DNA of 64,000 nt from Oscillibacter sp. 1-3 (GCF_000403435.2 NZ_KE159703.1:675033-739032), one strand, 5' to 3'; numbered from the stretch's first letter, positions 8,219 to 18,331 are shown. Notes: generated by a model not told the origin, from the letters alone. Made by a program: numbers and translations.

Positions 8219-8682
8219 GCGCTTTCCTTTCAAGAGCGGAAAGCTGACTCGCCGCGAAACTGGCGGCTGAGGCAGCGGGAGCGCCGATTGAATGTCTTTA
8301 GGCTCTCCCCATTCCGGAGGTCAAGGGGTGGGGAGAGCTGAAAGAGCAGATTTGCCCTCTATAGATTTTCCTTGAGGAAAAGAGTTCTTTATGGTGGGCA
8401 ATCTTGCCGTTGCCGCCGCAGAGGCTTGGATCTGTTCCCGGACTTTGCAGCGCGCAAAAGGTCTTTTTCGTCACTTTTTCCACTTCGTGGACGTACTCCA
8501 CTGAGATTTGCTTTGCAAAATCAAGTGTTGTTACAGTCTTACAAGAAAAAGTGGCCGGATGGCGAAAGGTCATGGGCAATTGGGCACCACGCGCGAGCGG
8601 ACTGCTCCATTGGCCACGATACCTCGCCGCCGAAGCGGCTCCAGGAGGAGACCGCAACTCTAAAAATAGGAGGATTACCCAA
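8219..8682 (+). other. Long structured non-coding gap inside the spc operon
   Basis: No convincing gene lies in these 464 bp. A frame open into rpsH from 8404 has no start signal. Visible structure includes CTCTCCCCA (about 8304-8312) pairing with TGGGGAGAG (about 8330-8338), and CACTTTTTC (about 8473-8481) facing GAAAAAGTG (about 8545-8553). The last lines hold the rpsH ribosome-binding site (TAGGAGG at about 8668-8674). I see no promoter as good as the others here. It may be an inserted repeat or an mRNA structure that separates expression of rpsZ and rpsH. Confidence 0.45.
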
Positions 8683-9081
8683 ATGCATATCACCGATCCT
8701 GTTGCGGATATGCTGACCCGCATCCGCAACGCAAACAGTGCCAAGCACGACACCGTTGATGTACCTGCCTCCAAGATGAAGAAGAGCATTGCTCAGATTC
8801 TGCTGGATGAGGGCTATATCAAGAGCTTCAACGTGGTGGACGACGGCCTTCAGGGCGTGATCCACATCACCTTGAAGTACAACGCGGGCAAGGAGAAGGT
8901 CATCACCGGCCTGCGCCGCGTTTCCAAGCCGGGCCTCCGGGTCTATGTGGGCGCCGACGAGCTGCCCCGTGTGCTCCGCGGCCTGGGCATCGCCATCATC
9001 TCTACGTCCAAGGGCGTCATGACCGACAAGAAGGCCCGCGAGCTCCATGTCGGCGGCGAAGTCCTGGCGTTCGTCTGGTAA
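8683..9081 (+). CDS. rpsH: Small ribosomal subunit protein S8
   Basis: S8 (132 residues) organises the central domain of 16S rRNA and in E. coli represses the spc operon. The start [17 protein letters not shown] and the end [15 protein letters not shown] are diagnostic. I use the ATG at 8683, preceded by TAGGAGGA. The upstream frame is not family-like. It lies after the 464-bp gap. Confidence 0.98.
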   Translation: MHITDPVADMLTRIRNANSAKHDTVDVPASKMKKSIAQILLDEGYIKSFNVVDDGLQGVIHITLKYNAGKEKVITGLRRVSKPGLRVYVGADELPRVLRGLGIAIISTSKGVMTDKKARELHVGGEVLAFVW

Positions 9082-9097
9082 GGAGGGTGTTTGAACA

Positions 9098-9643
9098 ATG
9101 TCTAGAATTGGCAGAATGCCCATTACCGTTCCCGCCGGCGTGAGCGTGAACATCGCCGAGGGTAATGTGGTTACCGTCAAGGGACCCAAGGGCGAACTGA
9201 GCCGCGCGCTGCGCCCTGAGATGATTATTAAACAGGAAGGCACTACGATCACCGTGGAGCGTCCTTCCGAGGATAAGCTGCACCGCAGCCTCCACGGCCT
9301 GACCCGGACCCTGCTCAACAACATGATCGTCGGCGTGACCGACGGCTATAAGAAGGAGCTGGATGTCAACGGCGTCGGCTACCGTGTGGCCAAGGAGGGA
9401 AAGAACCTGGTCATGAACCTGGGCTTCTCCCATCAGGTGATCGTTTCCGAGGTGGAGGGCATCACCATCGAGGTCCCCTCTCCCAATAAGATTGTGATCC
9501 ACGGATGCGACAAGCAGGCCGTCGGCCAGTTCGCGGCCGAGGTCCGCGAGAAGCGTCCTCCCGAGCCCTATAAGGGCAAGGGCATCAAGTATGCCGACGA
9601 GACCATCCGCCGTAAGGTCGGCAAGACCGGCGCTAAGAAGTAA
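9098..9643 (+). CDS. rplF: Large ribosomal subunit protein L6
   Basis: L6 (181 residues) sits at the factor-binding region near the sarcin-ricin loop. It begins [15 protein letters not shown] and ends with the conserved [13 protein letters not shown] block. It has two similar domains, as in all L6 proteins, normal length and an AAGGAGGG site. Confidence 0.98.
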   Translation: MSRIGRMPITVPAGVSVNIAEGNVVTVKGPKGELSRALRPEMIIKQEGTTITVERPSEDKLHRSLHGLTRTLLNNMIVGVTDGYKKELDVNGVGYRVAKEGKNLVMNLGFSHQVIVSEVEGITIEVPSPNKIVIHGCDKQAVGQFAAEVREKRPPEPYKGKGIKYADETIRRKVGKTGAKK

Positions 9644-9657
9644 GGAGGTGTGCCGAT

Positions 9658-10017
9658 ATGATTAAGAGACCGAATACCAACAAGCAGCGCTTAAAGCGCC
9701 ACAAGAGAGTGCGCGCCAAGATCTCCGGCACCCCCGAGATGCCGCGTCTGAACGTGTTCCGCAGCGAGTCCAACATCTATGCCCAGATCATCGACGATGT
9801 GGCGGGCGTGACGCTGGCCTCCGCTTCCTCCCTGGACAAGGCCGTTGAGGGTTACGGCGGCAACGTGGCCGCCGCCGAGGCTGTCGGCAAGCTGATTGCC
9901 GAGCGGGCCAAGGCCAAGGGCATCGAGACCGTGGTCTTTGACCGCGGCGGATACCTGTATCACGGCCGTGTGCAGGCTCTGGCCGACGGCGCCCGCGAGG
10001 GCGGCCTGAAATTCTAA
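9658..10017 (+). CDS. rplR: Large ribosomal subunit protein L18
   Basis: L18 (119 residues) binds 5S rRNA together with L5. It has the basic N-terminus [16 protein letters not shown] and the end [19 protein letters not shown], typical of bacterial L18. It is spaced 14 bp after rplF with AAGGAGG ahead of the ATG. Confidence 0.97.
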   Translation: MIKRPNTNKQRLKRHKRVRAKISGTPEMPRLNVFRSESNIYAQIIDDVAGVTLASASSLDKAVEGYGGNVAAAEAVGKLIAERAKAKGIETVVFDRGGYLYHGRVQALADGAREGGLKF

Positions 10018-10034
10018 GGGAGGAGGAACGACAA

Positions 10035-10535
10035 ATGCCTAGATTTGAAAGAGAGCAGAGCGAGTATATCGAGAAGGTTGTGTACCTGAACCGTGTTTCC
10101 AAGACGGTGAAGGGCGGCCGCGTCATGAAGTTCTCCGCCCTGGTGGTCGTCGGTGACGGCAAGGGCAAGGTGGGCTACGGCCTGGGCAAGGCCGCCGAGG
10201 TTCCCGAGGCCATTCGCAAGGGCATCGAGGCCGCCAAGAAGAACATGATTACCGTGACGCTGTCCGGGACCACCATTCCCCATGAGACCATCGGAGAGGC
10301 AGGCGCCGGCCGCGTGCTGATGAAGCCCGCCGCCCCCGGTACCGGCGTAATCGCCGGCGGCGCCGTCCGTGCCGTGGTCGAGGCCGCCGGCATTAAGGAC
10401 ATCCGTACCAAGTGCCTTCGGTCCAACAACCCCAACAACGTCGTTGCCGCCGCCTTCCAGGGCCTGAAAGAAATGCGTGGCCCCGAGGAGGTCGCCCGCA
10501 TCCGCGGCAAGAGCGTCGAAGAGATCGTGGGTTAA
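10035..10535 (+). CDS. rpsE: Small ribosomal subunit protein S5
   Basis: S5 (166 residues) forms part of the mRNA entry and the accuracy centre with S4. It carries [22 protein letters not shown] and [12 protein letters not shown], the double-stranded-RNA-binding-like N-terminal domain. Normal length. It is followed by rpmD after 13 bp. Confidence 0.98.
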   Translation: MPRFEREQSEYIEKVVYLNRVSKTVKGGRVMKFSALVVVGDGKGKVGYGLGKAAEVPEAIRKGIEAAKKNMITVTLSGTTIPHETIGEAGAGRVLMKPAAPGTGVIAGGAVRAVVEAAGIKDIRTKCLRSNNPNNVVAAAFQGLKEMRGPEEVARIRGKSVEEIVG

Positions 10536-10548
10536 GGAGGCGCAAAAC

Positions 10549-10731
10549 ATGGCAAACTTAAATATTAAGCTCGTCAAGAGCCTGAACGGCCGCCTGGAAA
10601 AGCAGGTCGCCACAGCCCATTCCCTGGGTCTGCGCAAGATCGGTGACGTCACCGTGCAGCCCGACAACGACCAGACCCGCGGTAAGATTGCCAAGATCGG
10701 CTATATGCTGCAGGTCACAGAAGTGAACTAA
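10549..10731 (+). CDS. rpmD: Large ribosomal subunit protein L30
   Basis: L30 (60 residues) is a small 50S protein. It reads [12 protein letters not shown] at the start, with [15 protein letters not shown] in the middle. The ATG at 10549 follows AAGGAGG by eight bases. An in-frame start at 10477 would overlap rpsE and lacks a ribosome-binding site. Confidence 0.96.
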   Translation: MANLNIKLVKSLNGRLEKQVATAHSLGLRKIGDVTVQPDNDQTRGKIAKIGYMLQVTEVN

Positions 10732-10744
10732 GGAGGCACCCATT

Positions 10745-11185
10745 ATGAAATTGAGCGAACTGTCTCCCGCCGAGGGCTCTGTCCGCCAGGCATACCGGAA
10801 GGGCCGGGGCTCCGGCTCCGGCAACGGTAAGACCGGCGGCCGCGGCCACAAGGGCCAGAAGGCCCGCTCCGGCGGCAAGGTCCGCGTGGGATTTGAGGGC
10901 GGCCAGATGCCTCTGGCCCGCCGTGTCCCCAAGCGCGGCTTCAACAACATCTTCGCCAAGCCCCTGGAGATCGTGAACCTCAGCGCCCTCAACGCCTTTG
11001 ACGACGGTGAGACCGTCACCGCCGAGGCGCTGCTGGGCAAGGGCATCCTCTCCAAGTGCGAATACGGTTACAAGGTGCTGGGCAGCGGTAAGGTGTCCAA
11101 AAAAGTCACCGTCCAGGCCTCCGCTTTCTCCGCTTCTGCCAAGGAGGCTATCGAGGCGGCTGGCGGGAAGGCCGAGGTGATCTGA
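10745..11185 (+). CDS. rplO: Large ribosomal subunit protein L15
   Basis: L15 (146 residues) is a late-assembly 50S protein. The N-terminal half is the expected glycine/arginine-rich segment ([20 protein letters not shown]), and the C-terminal half is the folded domain. Its stop is one base before the secY GTG, so secY translation is probably coupled. Confidence 0.97.
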   Translation: MKLSELSPAEGSVRQAYRKGRGSGSGNGKTGGRGHKGQKARSGGKVRVGFEGGQMPLARRVPKRGFNNIFAKPLEIVNLSALNAFDDGETVTAEALLGKGILSKCEYGYKVLGSGKVSKKVTVQASAFSASAKEAIEAAGGKAEVI

Positions 11186-11186
11186 C

Positions 11187-12563
11187 GTGATTCAAACGAT
11201 TCGTAAGGCGTGGGGCGTCCCTGAGCTGAGGAAGAAGCTGATCTTCACGGTCCTCATTCTGCTGATCTTCCGGATCGGCAACGCCATTACGGTCCCCTAC
11301 GTCAACGTTGATCTGTTGCAAAGCCAGCTCCAGAGCATGGGCACCACCATTCTGGGACTGTACAACGTGATGAGCGGCGGCGCCTTTGCTACCGCCACGG
11401 TGTTCGCCCTGGGCGTGCAGCCCTATATCAACAGCTCCATCATCATCCAGCTGCTCACCGTGGCCATCCCGGCCCTGGAGCGGCTGGCGCGGGACGGCGG
11501 CGAGGAGGGACGGAAGAAGATCCAGTCCATCACCCGTTATACCACGGTGGCCATCGCCGTTCTCCAGGCCTTTGGCTACTATATGATGATGAAGAACTAC
11601 GGTCTGCTGGCCGCCGGCGCTGACGGCGTCTGGCCCGCCCTGGTCATTATGGTCTCCATGATCGCCGGCTCCTCCTTCGTCATGTGGATGGGCGAGCAGG
11701 TCACGGAGTTCGGCGTGGGCAACGGCGTTTCCATCATCCTGTTCGCGGGCATCATCTCCCGCGTGCCCAATATGATCTCCGGCATGATCGACGGTGTGCG
11801 GATCTACAACGGCATTGGCAATGGCACTATCACCATGGAGACCCTGACCGCCGCCGGGGCCAGCCAGGCGCAGGCCCAGGCTCAGCTGGACAGCGCCATC
11901 CCCGTGTGGGGTGTAATTCTCCTGCTGGTGGGCATTCTGGCCCTGGTTGTGTTCATCGTGTTCATCAATGACGCCGAGCGCCGCATTCCTGTGCAGTACG
12001 CCAAGCGCCAGGTGGGCCGGAAGATGTACGGTGGTCAGAGCAGCAACCTGCCCATGAAGGTGGGCATGGCCGGCGTCCTGCCCGTCATCTTCGCCCAGAG
12101 CATCGCGTCTTTGCCGATCACGGTTTGGAGCTTCATCGGCATCCCTCAGGAGGGCACCGTGTCCCGGACCATCTATGACGCAATTGACGCCCGGTCCTTT
12201 GTGTATATCGTGGTGTATTTCATCATGATTATCGGGTTCAGCTATTTCTATTCCAGCATTCAGTTCAACCCCGTTGAGATCGCCAACAACCTGAAAAAGC
12301 AGGGCGGTTTCATCCCGGGCTTCCGTCCCGGCAAGCCCACGGTGGACTTCATCAAGCGGGTGCTGAACAAGGTCACTCTCTTCGGCGCCATTTACCTGGC
12401 CATCGTGGCCATCTGCCCCATCCTGGTGAGCAAGGTCATCGGCAACAGCTCTGTGGCCATCGGCGGCACCTCCGTTATCATCGTGGTGGGCGTGGCTCTG
12501 GAGACGGTGAAGGCTTTGGAGTCCCAGATGCTGATGCGTCAGTACAAGGGCTTCCTGGAGTAA
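11187..12563 (+). CDS. secY: Preprotein translocase channel subunit SecY
   Basis: SecY (458 residues) is the ten-helix channel for secreted and membrane proteins, working with SecE, SecG (19449) and SecA (43822). It begins at a GTG with MIQTIRKAWGVPELRKK. Hallmarks are VQPYINSSIIIQLL and the plug/loop regions, with the cytoplasmic loop ERRIPVQYAKRQVGRKMYGG. It is longer than the usual 430 residues because of an Ala/Gln-rich insertion near residues 215-235. Confidence 0.98.
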   Translation: MIQTIRKAWGVPELRKKLIFTVLILLIFRIGNAITVPYVNVDLLQSQLQSMGTTILGLYNVMSGGAFATATVFALGVQPYINSSIIIQLLTVAIPALERLARDGGEEGRKKIQSITRYTTVAIAVLQAFGYYMMMKNYGLLAAGADGVWPALVIMVSMIAGSSFVMWMGEQVTEFGVGNGVSIILFAGIISRVPNMISGMIDGVRIYNGIGNGTITMETLTAAGASQAQAQAQLDSAIPVWGVILLLVGILALVVFIVFINDAERRIPVQYAKRQVGRKMYGGQSSNLPMKVGMAGVLPVIFAQSIASLPITVWSFIGIPQEGTVSRTIYDAIDARSFVYIVVYFIMIIGFSYFYSSIQFNPVEIANNLKKQGGFIPGFRPGKPTVDFIKRVLNKVTLFGAIYLAIVAICPILVSKVIGNSSVAIGGTSVIIVVGVALETVKALESQMLMRQYKGFLE

Positions 12564-12577
12564 GAGAGGCGTTTCAA

Positions 12578-13210
12578 ATGAAATTGATTCTGCTGGGCGC
12601 CCCCGGCGCCGGAAAAGGAACCCAGGCCGAAAGGCTCTGCAAAACCCTGGAGATCCCTACCATTTCTACCGGCAATATCCTCCGCGCCGCCATCAAAAAC
12701 GGCACTCCAACGGGCTTGAAGGCCAAGAGCTTTATGGACGCGGGGAAGCTTGTTCCGGATGAGGTCATCATCGGCATCATCACGGAGCGGCTTGCGGAGG
12801 AGGACTGCAGGAACGGCTATATCCTGGACGGGGTGCCCCGCACCATCGCCCAGGCCGAGGCCATGGAGCAGGCCGGGATTGTATTTGACGCCGTCGTCTC
12901 CATCGAGATCGCCGACGAGGCGATCATGGAACGCATGAGCGGGCGCCGCGTGTGCGAGTCCTGCGGGGCCAGCTACCATCTGGTGGCTGTGCCCCCCAAG
13001 CAGGAGGGCGTGTGCGACAGCTGCGGCGGCAGGCTGGTCCAGCGAAAAGATGATGCCCCCGAGACGGTGAAGAACCGGCTCGAGGTCTATCATAAGGAGA
13101 CCGAGCCTTTGAAGGCGTTCTACAAAGAGCGCGGCCTCCTGAAGCCTGTGGAGAACCAGAAGGGTGTCGAGGACACCACACAGGCCATCCTCCGCGCACT
13201 GGGGAGATGA
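12578..13210 (+). CDS. adk: Adenylate kinase, zinc-lid type
   Basis: This 210-residue enzyme converts ATP and AMP to two ADP. It has the P-loop GAPGAGKGTQAE near the start and the conserved DGVPRTIAQAEA motif. The LID domain (residues about 125-160) contains four cysteines in two CxxC pairs, CESCG and CDSCG, the zinc-binding form typical of Gram-positives. It lies between secY and map in the classic order. Confidence 0.98.
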   Translation: MKLILLGAPGAGKGTQAERLCKTLEIPTISTGNILRAAIKNGTPTGLKAKSFMDAGKLVPDEVIIGIITERLAEEDCRNGYILDGVPRTIAQAEAMEQAGIVFDAVVSIEIADEAIMERMSGRRVCESCGASYHLVAVPPKQEGVCDSCGGRLVQRKDDAPETVKNRLEVYHKETEPLKAFYKERGLLKPVENQKGVEDTTQAILRALGR

Positions 13211-13214
13211 GTGT

Positions 13215-13967
13215 ATGATTACCCTGAAATCCCAGACAGAGATCGAACTGATGCGCCGGGCCGGAAAAATTACCGCGGCTGCCCGTGCCTTGGCAGGGGA
13301 AATGGTAAGGCCCGGCGTAACAACCCATGAGATCGACAGCGCGGTGGAGCAGTTCATCCGCAAACAGGGCGCGGTTCCGTCTTTCCTCCACTACAACGGC
13401 TATCCGGCCAGCGTCTGTGTCAGCGTCAACGACGAGGTCATCCACGGCATTCCCGGCAAGCGGGTGCTGGTGGAGGGCGACATCGTCAGCATTGATGTGG
13501 GCGCGTACATTGGAGGGTTTCACGGCGACTGCGCGGCCACCTTCGCCTGCGGAAAGATCTCTCAGGAGGCCCAGAGCCTGATCGACGTGACCAGGCAGAG
13601 CTTTTTTGAGGGCATCCGGTACGCCAGGGAGGGCCACCGCCTTCAGGACATATCCGCGGCCATTCAGTCTTACGTGGAGAGCCACGGCTGCAGCGTCGTC
13701 CGGGAGTATGTGGGCCACGGCGTGGGAGCCAAGATGCACGAGCCGCCGGAGATCCCCAATTACGGCCATCCCGGCCGGGGACCCCGGCTGCTGCGGGGCA
13801 TGACCCTTGCAATCGAACCCATGGTGAACGCGGGAAAGGCCGCCATCCAGGTCCTGCCGGACGGCTGGACCGTCAAAACGGTGGACGGCAAGTGGGCGGC
13901 CCACTATGAGAATACGATCCTGATTACCGATGGGGAGCCGGAGATTCTGACGGCCCCCGCCATCTGA
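13215..13967 (+). CDS. map: Methionine aminopeptidase type I
   Basis: This 250-residue metallo-enzyme removes the initiator methionine from new proteins. The two metal ions would be bound by Asp in SIDVGAYIGG, Asp in HGDCAATF, His in GHGVGAKMHE, Glu in AIEPMVN and Glu in HYENTIL, all present. I start it at the ATG at 13215, just after the adk stop. The in-frame upstream codons lie inside adk. Confidence 0.97.
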   Translation: MITLKSQTEIELMRRAGKITAAARALAGEMVRPGVTTHEIDSAVEQFIRKQGAVPSFLHYNGYPASVCVSVNDEVIHGIPGKRVLVEGDIVSIDVGAYIGGFHGDCAATFACGKISQEAQSLIDVTRQSFFEGIRYAREGHRLQDISAAIQSYVESHGCSVVREYVGHGVGAKMHEPPEIPNYGHPGRGPRLLRGMTLAIEPMVNAGKAAIQVLPDGWTVKTVDGKWAAHYENTILITDGEPEILTAPAI

Positions 13968-13983
13968 GGGTAAGAAGAAGCGT

Positions 13984-14268
13984 ATGGAAATTGCAAAATC
14001 AAATATCGTCCGATCCGACGCCGGCAGGGACAGAGGGAAGCTCTTCGTCGTTCTTGCGGTGGAGGGGGAGTACCTTCTGCTGGCGGACGGAAAGTCCAGA
14101 AAGGTGGAGTCGCCCAAGCGCAAAAAGCGCAGGCATGTGCTCTTTGTGGCCGACGACGGCACCCGCCTTGCTGAAAAAATCAAGGGCCAAGAGAAGATCA
14201 CCAACAGTGAGCTTCGCAGAACCCTCGCGGCTTACCGCGGGGAGGTTCATCCGGACCAGGAGGGATAA
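13984..14268 (+). CDS. KOW-domain RNA-binding protein, L14e/L6e-like
   Basis: A 94-residue protein with an SH3-like KOW fold: DAGRDRGKLFVVLAVEGEYLLLADGK, then a basic stretch with SPKRKKRRH. Related genes stand between map and infA in many Clostridia and resemble eukaryotic ribosomal proteins L14e/L6e. A ribosome or rRNA role is likely from position and fold but not shown here. infA follows after three bases. Confidence 0.85.
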   Translation: MEIAKSNIVRSDAGRDRGKLFVVLAVEGEYLLLADGKSRKVESPKRKKRRHVLFVADDGTRLAEKIKGQEKITNSELRRTLAAYRGEVHPDQEG

Positions 14269-14271
14269 CGT

Positions 14272-14490
14272 TTGGCAAAATCCGACATGATCGAGGTAGA
14301 GGGCGTTGTGGTGGAAGCCCTGCCCAACACGACATTCAAGGTAGACATTGGAAATGGACACACAATTTTGGCGTTCATCTCCGGAAAACTCAGGATGAAT
14401 TTCATCAGGATCCTGCCAGGCGACAAGGTTACGGTGGAGATGTCCCCCTACGACCTGACCCGCGGCCGGATCACCTGGCGCAGCAAGTGA
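14272..14490 (+). CDS. infA: Translation initiation factor IF-1
   Basis: IF-1 (72 residues) is an OB-fold protein that blocks the 30S A site during initiation. It reads [19 protein letters not shown] at the start and [11 protein letters not shown] at the end. The start codon is TTG (14272), placed eight bases after AGGAGGG. This rare start is supported by the universal IF-1 N-terminus and may keep expression low. Confidence 0.96.
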   Translation: MAKSDMIEVEGVVVEALPNTTFKVDIGNGHTILAFISGKLRMNFIRILPGDKVTVEMSPYDLTRGRITWRSK

Positions 14491-14510
14491 GCGCCGGGGG
14501 AGCAGACTGA

Positions 14511-14654
<144 letters not shown>

Positions 14655-14680
14655 CATTTAATTGGAGGTGCTTTAAGAGT

Positions 14681-15046
14681 ATGGCACGTATTGCCGGTAT
14701 TGACCTGCCGAAGGATAAGCGTATCGAGATCGGCCTCACCTATATCTACGGCATTGGCAGAAAGAGCGCCAAGGACATTCTGGCGCAGGCGGGCGTCAAC
14801 CCCGACGTCCGTGTGAAGGACCTGACCGACGCCGACGAGCAGAAGCTCCGTGACGCCATCGACGACTATACTGTCGAGGGCGACCTGCGCCGTCAGACTG
14901 CCCTGGACATCAAGCGTTTGAGCGAGATCGGCTGCTATCGCGGCATCCGGCACCGCAAGGGGCTGCCCGTCCGCGGCCAGCGCAGCAAGACCAACGCCCG
15001 CACCCGCAAGGGTCCCAAGAAGACCATTGCCAACAAGAAGAAGTAA
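14681..15046 (+). CDS. rpsM: Small ribosomal subunit protein S13
   Basis: S13 (121 residues) contacts the 50S subunit and P-site tRNA. It begins [19 protein letters not shown] with [10 protein letters not shown], and ends with the basic tail [18 protein letters not shown]. Normal length and order (rpsM, rpsK, rpsD, rpoA, rplQ). Confidence 0.98.
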   Translation: MARIAGIDLPKDKRIEIGLTYIYGIGRKSAKDILAQAGVNPDVRVKDLTDADEQKLRDAIDDYTVEGDLRRQTALDIKRLSEIGCYRGIRHRKGLPVRGQRSKTNARTRKGPKKTIANKKK

Positions 15047-15061
15047 GGAGGGAGAACAGAA

Positions 15062-15466
15062 ATGGCAACTGCGAAGTCTGGCGGCAAGAAAGTCATTCGC
15101 CGCCGCCGTGAGAGAAAGAATATTGAGCGGGGTCAGGTCCATATCCGTTCTTCTTTCAACAACACCATGGTAACTGTTACCGACGCCCAGGGCAACGCCA
15201 TCTCCTGGGCCTCCTCCGGCGGCCTGGGCTTCCGGGGCAGCAAGAAGTCCACTCCCTTTGCGGCTCAGACTGCGGCGGAGACCGCCGCCCGCGCCGCTAT
15301 GGAGCACGGTCTGAAGACCGTTGAGGTCTTTGTCAAGGGCCCTGGCCAGGGCCGTGAGGCTGCGATCCGCGCCCTGCAGGCGGTGGGCCTGGAAGTGACG
15401 ATGATTAAGGACGTCACCCCCATCCCCCACAACGGCTGCCGCCCCCCGAAGCGCCGCCGCGTCTAA
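15062..15466 (+). CDS. rpsK: Small ribosomal subunit protein S11
   Basis: S11 (134 residues) lies at the 30S platform near the mRNA exit. Diagnostic blocks are [20 protein letters not shown] and the end [24 protein letters not shown] lies ten bases ahead of the ATG. Confidence 0.98.
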   Translation: MATAKSGGKKVIRRRRERKNIERGQVHIRSSFNNTMVTVTDAQGNAISWASSGGLGFRGSKKSTPFAAQTAAETAARAAMEHGLKTVEVFVKGPGQGREAAIRALQAVGLEVTMIKDVTPIPHNGCRPPKRRRV

Positions 15467-15490
15467 TCAAAATAGGAGGTAACAAGGAAT

Positions 15491-16117
15491 ATGGCAAGAT
15501 ATACCGGCGCAGTCTGCCGCCTTTGCCGCAGAGAGGGCCAGAAGCTCTTTTTGAAGGGCGACCGCTGCTACACGGACAAGTGCTCCATTGAGCGTCGCGG
15601 CTACGCTCCCGGCATGCACGGCAACGCGAGAAACAAGAAGCTGTCTGAGTACGGCATGCAGATGCGTGAGAAGCAGAAGGCCAAGCGCTACTACGGCGTG
15701 CTGGAGAAGCAGTTCCATGAGTATTTCATCATGGCCAACAAGAAATCCGGCATGACCGGCGAGAACCTGCTCAGCATCCTGGAGACCCGCCTGGACAACG
15801 TGGTCTACCGTCTGGGCTTTGCCATGAGCCGGGCCGAGGCCCGCCAGCTGGTGCTCCACGGCCACTTTACCGTCAACGGCAGGAAGGTCAACATTCCCTC
15901 CTACCTGGTGAAGAGCGGTGACGTGGTGGCCCTGAAGGAGGGCTCCCGCAGTCTTGACAAGTTCAAGGGCTCCCTGGAGGCCAATTCCTCCCGCGTGGTG
16001 CCCAAGTGGCTGGAAATGGATAAGGACAACGTGGCCAAGGTCATTGCAGAACCCGCCCGCGAGGACATCGATCTTCCCATTGAGGAACACCTCATCGTCG
16101 AGCTCTACTCCAAATAA
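15491..16117 (+). CDS. rpsD: Small ribosomal subunit protein S4
   Basis: S4 (208 residues) nucleates 30S assembly. The N-terminal part holds four cysteines (CRLCRREG and CYTDKC), typical of zinc-binding S4. The S4 RNA-binding domain ([20 protein letters not shown]) lies at about residues 95-155. In Bacillus, S4 represses its own gene. Here it is in the alpha cluster with no separate leader visible. Confidence 0.98.
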   Translation: MARYTGAVCRLCRREGQKLFLKGDRCYTDKCSIERRGYAPGMHGNARNKKLSEYGMQMREKQKAKRYYGVLEKQFHEYFIMANKKSGMTGENLLSILETRLDNVVYRLGFAMSRAEARQLVLHGHFTVNGRKVNIPSYLVKSGDVVALKEGSRSLDKFKGSLEANSSRVVPKWLEMDKDNVAKVIAEPAREDIDLPIEEHLIVELYSK

Positions 16118-16204
16118 TCGGAGGATACCCTCGAGGATGACACGTAATGTCCGCGGCATGCAGCAGTGCGCCGCCGCAATGAGAAGATGAAGGAGGGTAA
16201 CTGC

Positions 16205-17155
16205 ATGATCGAAATTGAAAAGCCCCAGATCGAGTGTATCGAAACCCCAGGCAGTGCCACCTACGGCAAGTATGTGGTGGAACCCCTGGAGCGGGGATAT
16301 GGCACGACCCTGGGCAATGCGCTCCGTCGCATTATGCTTTCGTCTCTCCCTGGCACCGCGCCGACCACCATCAAGATCGCCGGCGTCCAGCATGAGTTTT
16401 CCACCATCCCTGGTGTGAAGGAGGATGTGACGGAGATCGTCTTAAATGTGAAGGGCCTCCTGACCAAGCTGCACAGTGAAACCGTCAAGACGGTTTATAT
16501 TGAAGCGGTAGGACCCTGCGAGGTCACCGCCGGCGACATCAAGGCCGATGGTGAAGTCGAGGTCCTGAACCCTGAGATGCACATTGCCACGTTGGACAAC
16601 GGCGCAACGCTCAACATGGAGATCAGCCTGTCCCACGGGCGCGGCTATGTGCCCGCGGACCGCAACAAGCCCCAGCAGAACGTGATCGGCACCATCGCCG
16701 TGGACTCCATCTACACCCCGGTCTACAAGGTGAACTACACCGTAGAGCCCACCCGCGTAGGCACCTCCAGCGACTTTGATAAGCTGACGCTGGAGGTCTG
16801 GACGGATGGGACCATCTCCGCCCGGGACGCCGTGTCCCTGGGCGCCAAGATCCTGTGCGACCACTTCACCCTCTTCACTGACCTCAGCGAGAACGTAGGC
16901 AGCAAGCCCACCGTTGTGGAAAAGGCGGAGGCGCAGCGGGACAAGGTGCTGGAGATGACCATCGAGGAGCTGGACCTCAGTGTCCGCAGCTTTAACTGCC
17001 TCAAGCGCGCCAACATCAACACCGTCGAGGATCTGATTTCCAAGACCGAGGACGAGATGATGAAGGTCCGCAATCTGGGCCGCAAGTCCCTGGAAGAGGT
17101 TATCAACAAGCTGGCGATGATGGGTCTGCACCTGGCCGATGAAGAGAACAACTGA
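16205..17155 (+). CDS. rpoA: RNA polymerase alpha subunit
   Basis: The alpha subunit (316 residues) dimerises to start polymerase assembly. The N-terminal domain includes [21 protein letters not shown]. The C-terminal domain (about 245-310) carries [16 protein letters not shown] and [14 protein letters not shown], the promoter UP-element and activator contact region. I start at the ATG at 16205, seven bases after GAAGGAGGG. The upstream in-frame codons are not conserved. The 87 bp after rpsD hold no gene. Confidence 0.98.
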   Translation: MIEIEKPQIECIETPGSATYGKYVVEPLERGYGTTLGNALRRIMLSSLPGTAPTTIKIAGVQHEFSTIPGVKEDVTEIVLNVKGLLTKLHSETVKTVYIEAVGPCEVTAGDIKADGEVEVLNPEMHIATLDNGATLNMEISLSHGRGYVPADRNKPQQNVIGTIAVDSIYTPVYKVNYTVEPTRVGTSSDFDKLTLEVWTDGTISARDAVSLGAKILCDHFTLFTDLSENVGSKPTVVEKAEAQRDKVLEMTIEELDLSVRSFNCLKRANINTVEDLISKTEDEMMKVRNLGRKSLEEVINKLAMMGLHLADEENN

Positions 17156-17211
17156 TTTATGGCCGGTGAACTCTGCCGGCTGACCAAAATCCTGATAAGG
17201 AGGAGATCGAA

Positions 17212-17556
17212 ATGCCCGGAACCCGGAAACTTGGCAAGACCACTGACCAGCGCATGGCGATGCTGCGTCAGCAGGTTACGGATTTCCTGGACAATGGGAA
17301 GATGGAGACCACCGTCACCCGTGCCAAGGAGATCAAGCCTCTGGCTGAGAAGATGATTACACTGGGTAAGAAGAGCGATCTGGCCGCTTACCGCAAGGCC
17401 ATGAGCTTTATTACCCGCGAGGACGTGTGCAAGAAGCTGTTCAAAGAGATTGCGCCCACCTACGCGGAGCGCAACGGCGGCTATACCCGCATTGTCCGTA
17501 CCGGTGTGCGCCGCGGAGACGCCGCGGAGACCGCCGTTATCGAGCTGGTGAAATAA
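17212..17556 (+). CDS. rplQ: Large ribosomal subunit protein L17
   Basis: L17 (114 residues) lies at the tunnel exit side of the 50S. It starts [19 protein letters not shown] and contains [17 protein letters not shown] and [18 protein letters not shown]. It is the last gene of the supercluster and is followed by a strong terminator. Confidence 0.98.
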   Translation: MPGTRKLGKTTDQRMAMLRQQVTDFLDNGKMETTVTRAKEIKPLAEKMITLGKKSDLAAYRKAMSFITREDVCKKLFKEIAPTYAERNGGYTRIVRTGVRRGDAAETAVIELVK

Positions 17557-17580
17557 TCATCCGTCCTGATTGAGAAAAGT

Positions 17581-17627
17581 CCTTTGTCATGGAATACCGG
17601 TGCCATGACAAAGGGCTTTTTATTTTT
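17581..17627 (+). terminator. Terminator of the ribosomal supercluster
   Basis: CCTTTGTCATGG (17581-17592) pairs perfectly with CCATGACAAAGG (17603-17614), followed by GCTTTTTATTTTT. It stands directly after rplQ and closes the transcription unit that begins at 848. Confidence 0.92.
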
Positions 17628-17947
17628 GGTAAAACTCTGGCGGAGGAGGAATTATTCAATTTCAGAGAAAGTATTATGATGCGTGAGGTACGCAAACTTT
17701 TGAATTTCAAATATGGAAAAGAGAGCGTTCTGATCGAGTGTGGGTATCCGGGTTCTTTGGGCTGTTGGAAATCCTATTAAAACGGCATAATAGGAGACCG
17801 AAAATTGATCCAATATCAAGGCCATTACTATATCTGCTGCCATAAGGGAATTTTCGGACAAATGGCCGGCAGTGATCCGGAGGAGAGCACTTTTCAAATG
17901 TCGAAAGTTGTGGTATGATGGGAACAGTAAAAAAGGAGGGGATTTCC
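17628..17947. other. Intergenic region with a promoter near its right end
   Basis: About 320 bp with lower GC than the surroundings and no supported gene. Short open frames on both strands overlap the terminator or lack ribosome-binding sites. At the right end TTTTCA (17891-17896), 17 bp, TATGAT (17914-17919) is a plausible promoter for the zinc-ribbon gene, followed by AAAAAGGAGGGG. Confidence 0.5.
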
Positions 17948-18331
17948 ATGCGCAAAATTCAGTGCTATGAGTGCGGGAAGAGCTATGACTTTGACGTGGA
18001 CGATTTCTGTCCCAAGTGCGGCGCGTTCAATCAGCCCGGAAAGAGCGCCAGAATCGGCGCTGATGGCGCAGTGGTCCGGTCGGAGGGCCTTAATGAGAAA
18101 AACCATGCCGGCTCCTTTCTTCATCAGGAGTTCCATTTGGAAAACCGGGTGCGGAAAGCGGTGGGACTGTCCAAGGGAGTCGTGCGCACGGTAAAAGCGG
18201 CGCAGCCGCTTCCCAAGCGGCAGGAGAGCTGGCAAAAACAGCAGAAAAGACCCGCCCTGTACATTATATGGATCATTATAGCCATTATAGTTGTCAATAC
18301 GCTGAGCAGTATCATTGGAATCCTATTTTGA
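17948..18331 (+). CDS. Zinc-ribbon protein with C-terminal membrane anchor
   Basis: A 127-residue protein with an N-terminal zinc ribbon made of two cysteine pairs (CYECG and CPKCG, residues 5-25). A basic linker of about 70 residues follows, then one C-terminal hydrophobic segment (LYIIWIIIAIIVVNTL, from about residue 105). The likely topology is a cytosolic zinc head with a tail anchor. The function is unknown; such proteins are common in Clostridia. The ATG at 17948 follows AGGAGGGG. Confidence 0.75.
   Translation: MRKIQCYECGKSYDFDVDDFCPKCGAFNQPGKSARIGADGAVVRSEGLNEKNHAGSFLHQEFHLENRVRKAVGLSKGVVRTVKAAQPLPKRQESWQKQQKRPALYIIWIIIAIIVVNTLSSIIGILF

Noticed and set aside
8404-8682. N-terminal extension of S8 through the gap
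   Set aside because: S8 begins [11 protein letters not shown] in the whole family and a good ribosome-binding site lies right before that ATG.
17589-17897. Short open frames on both strands after rplQ
   Set aside because: One begins inside the terminator, the other lacks a start signal and any similarity.
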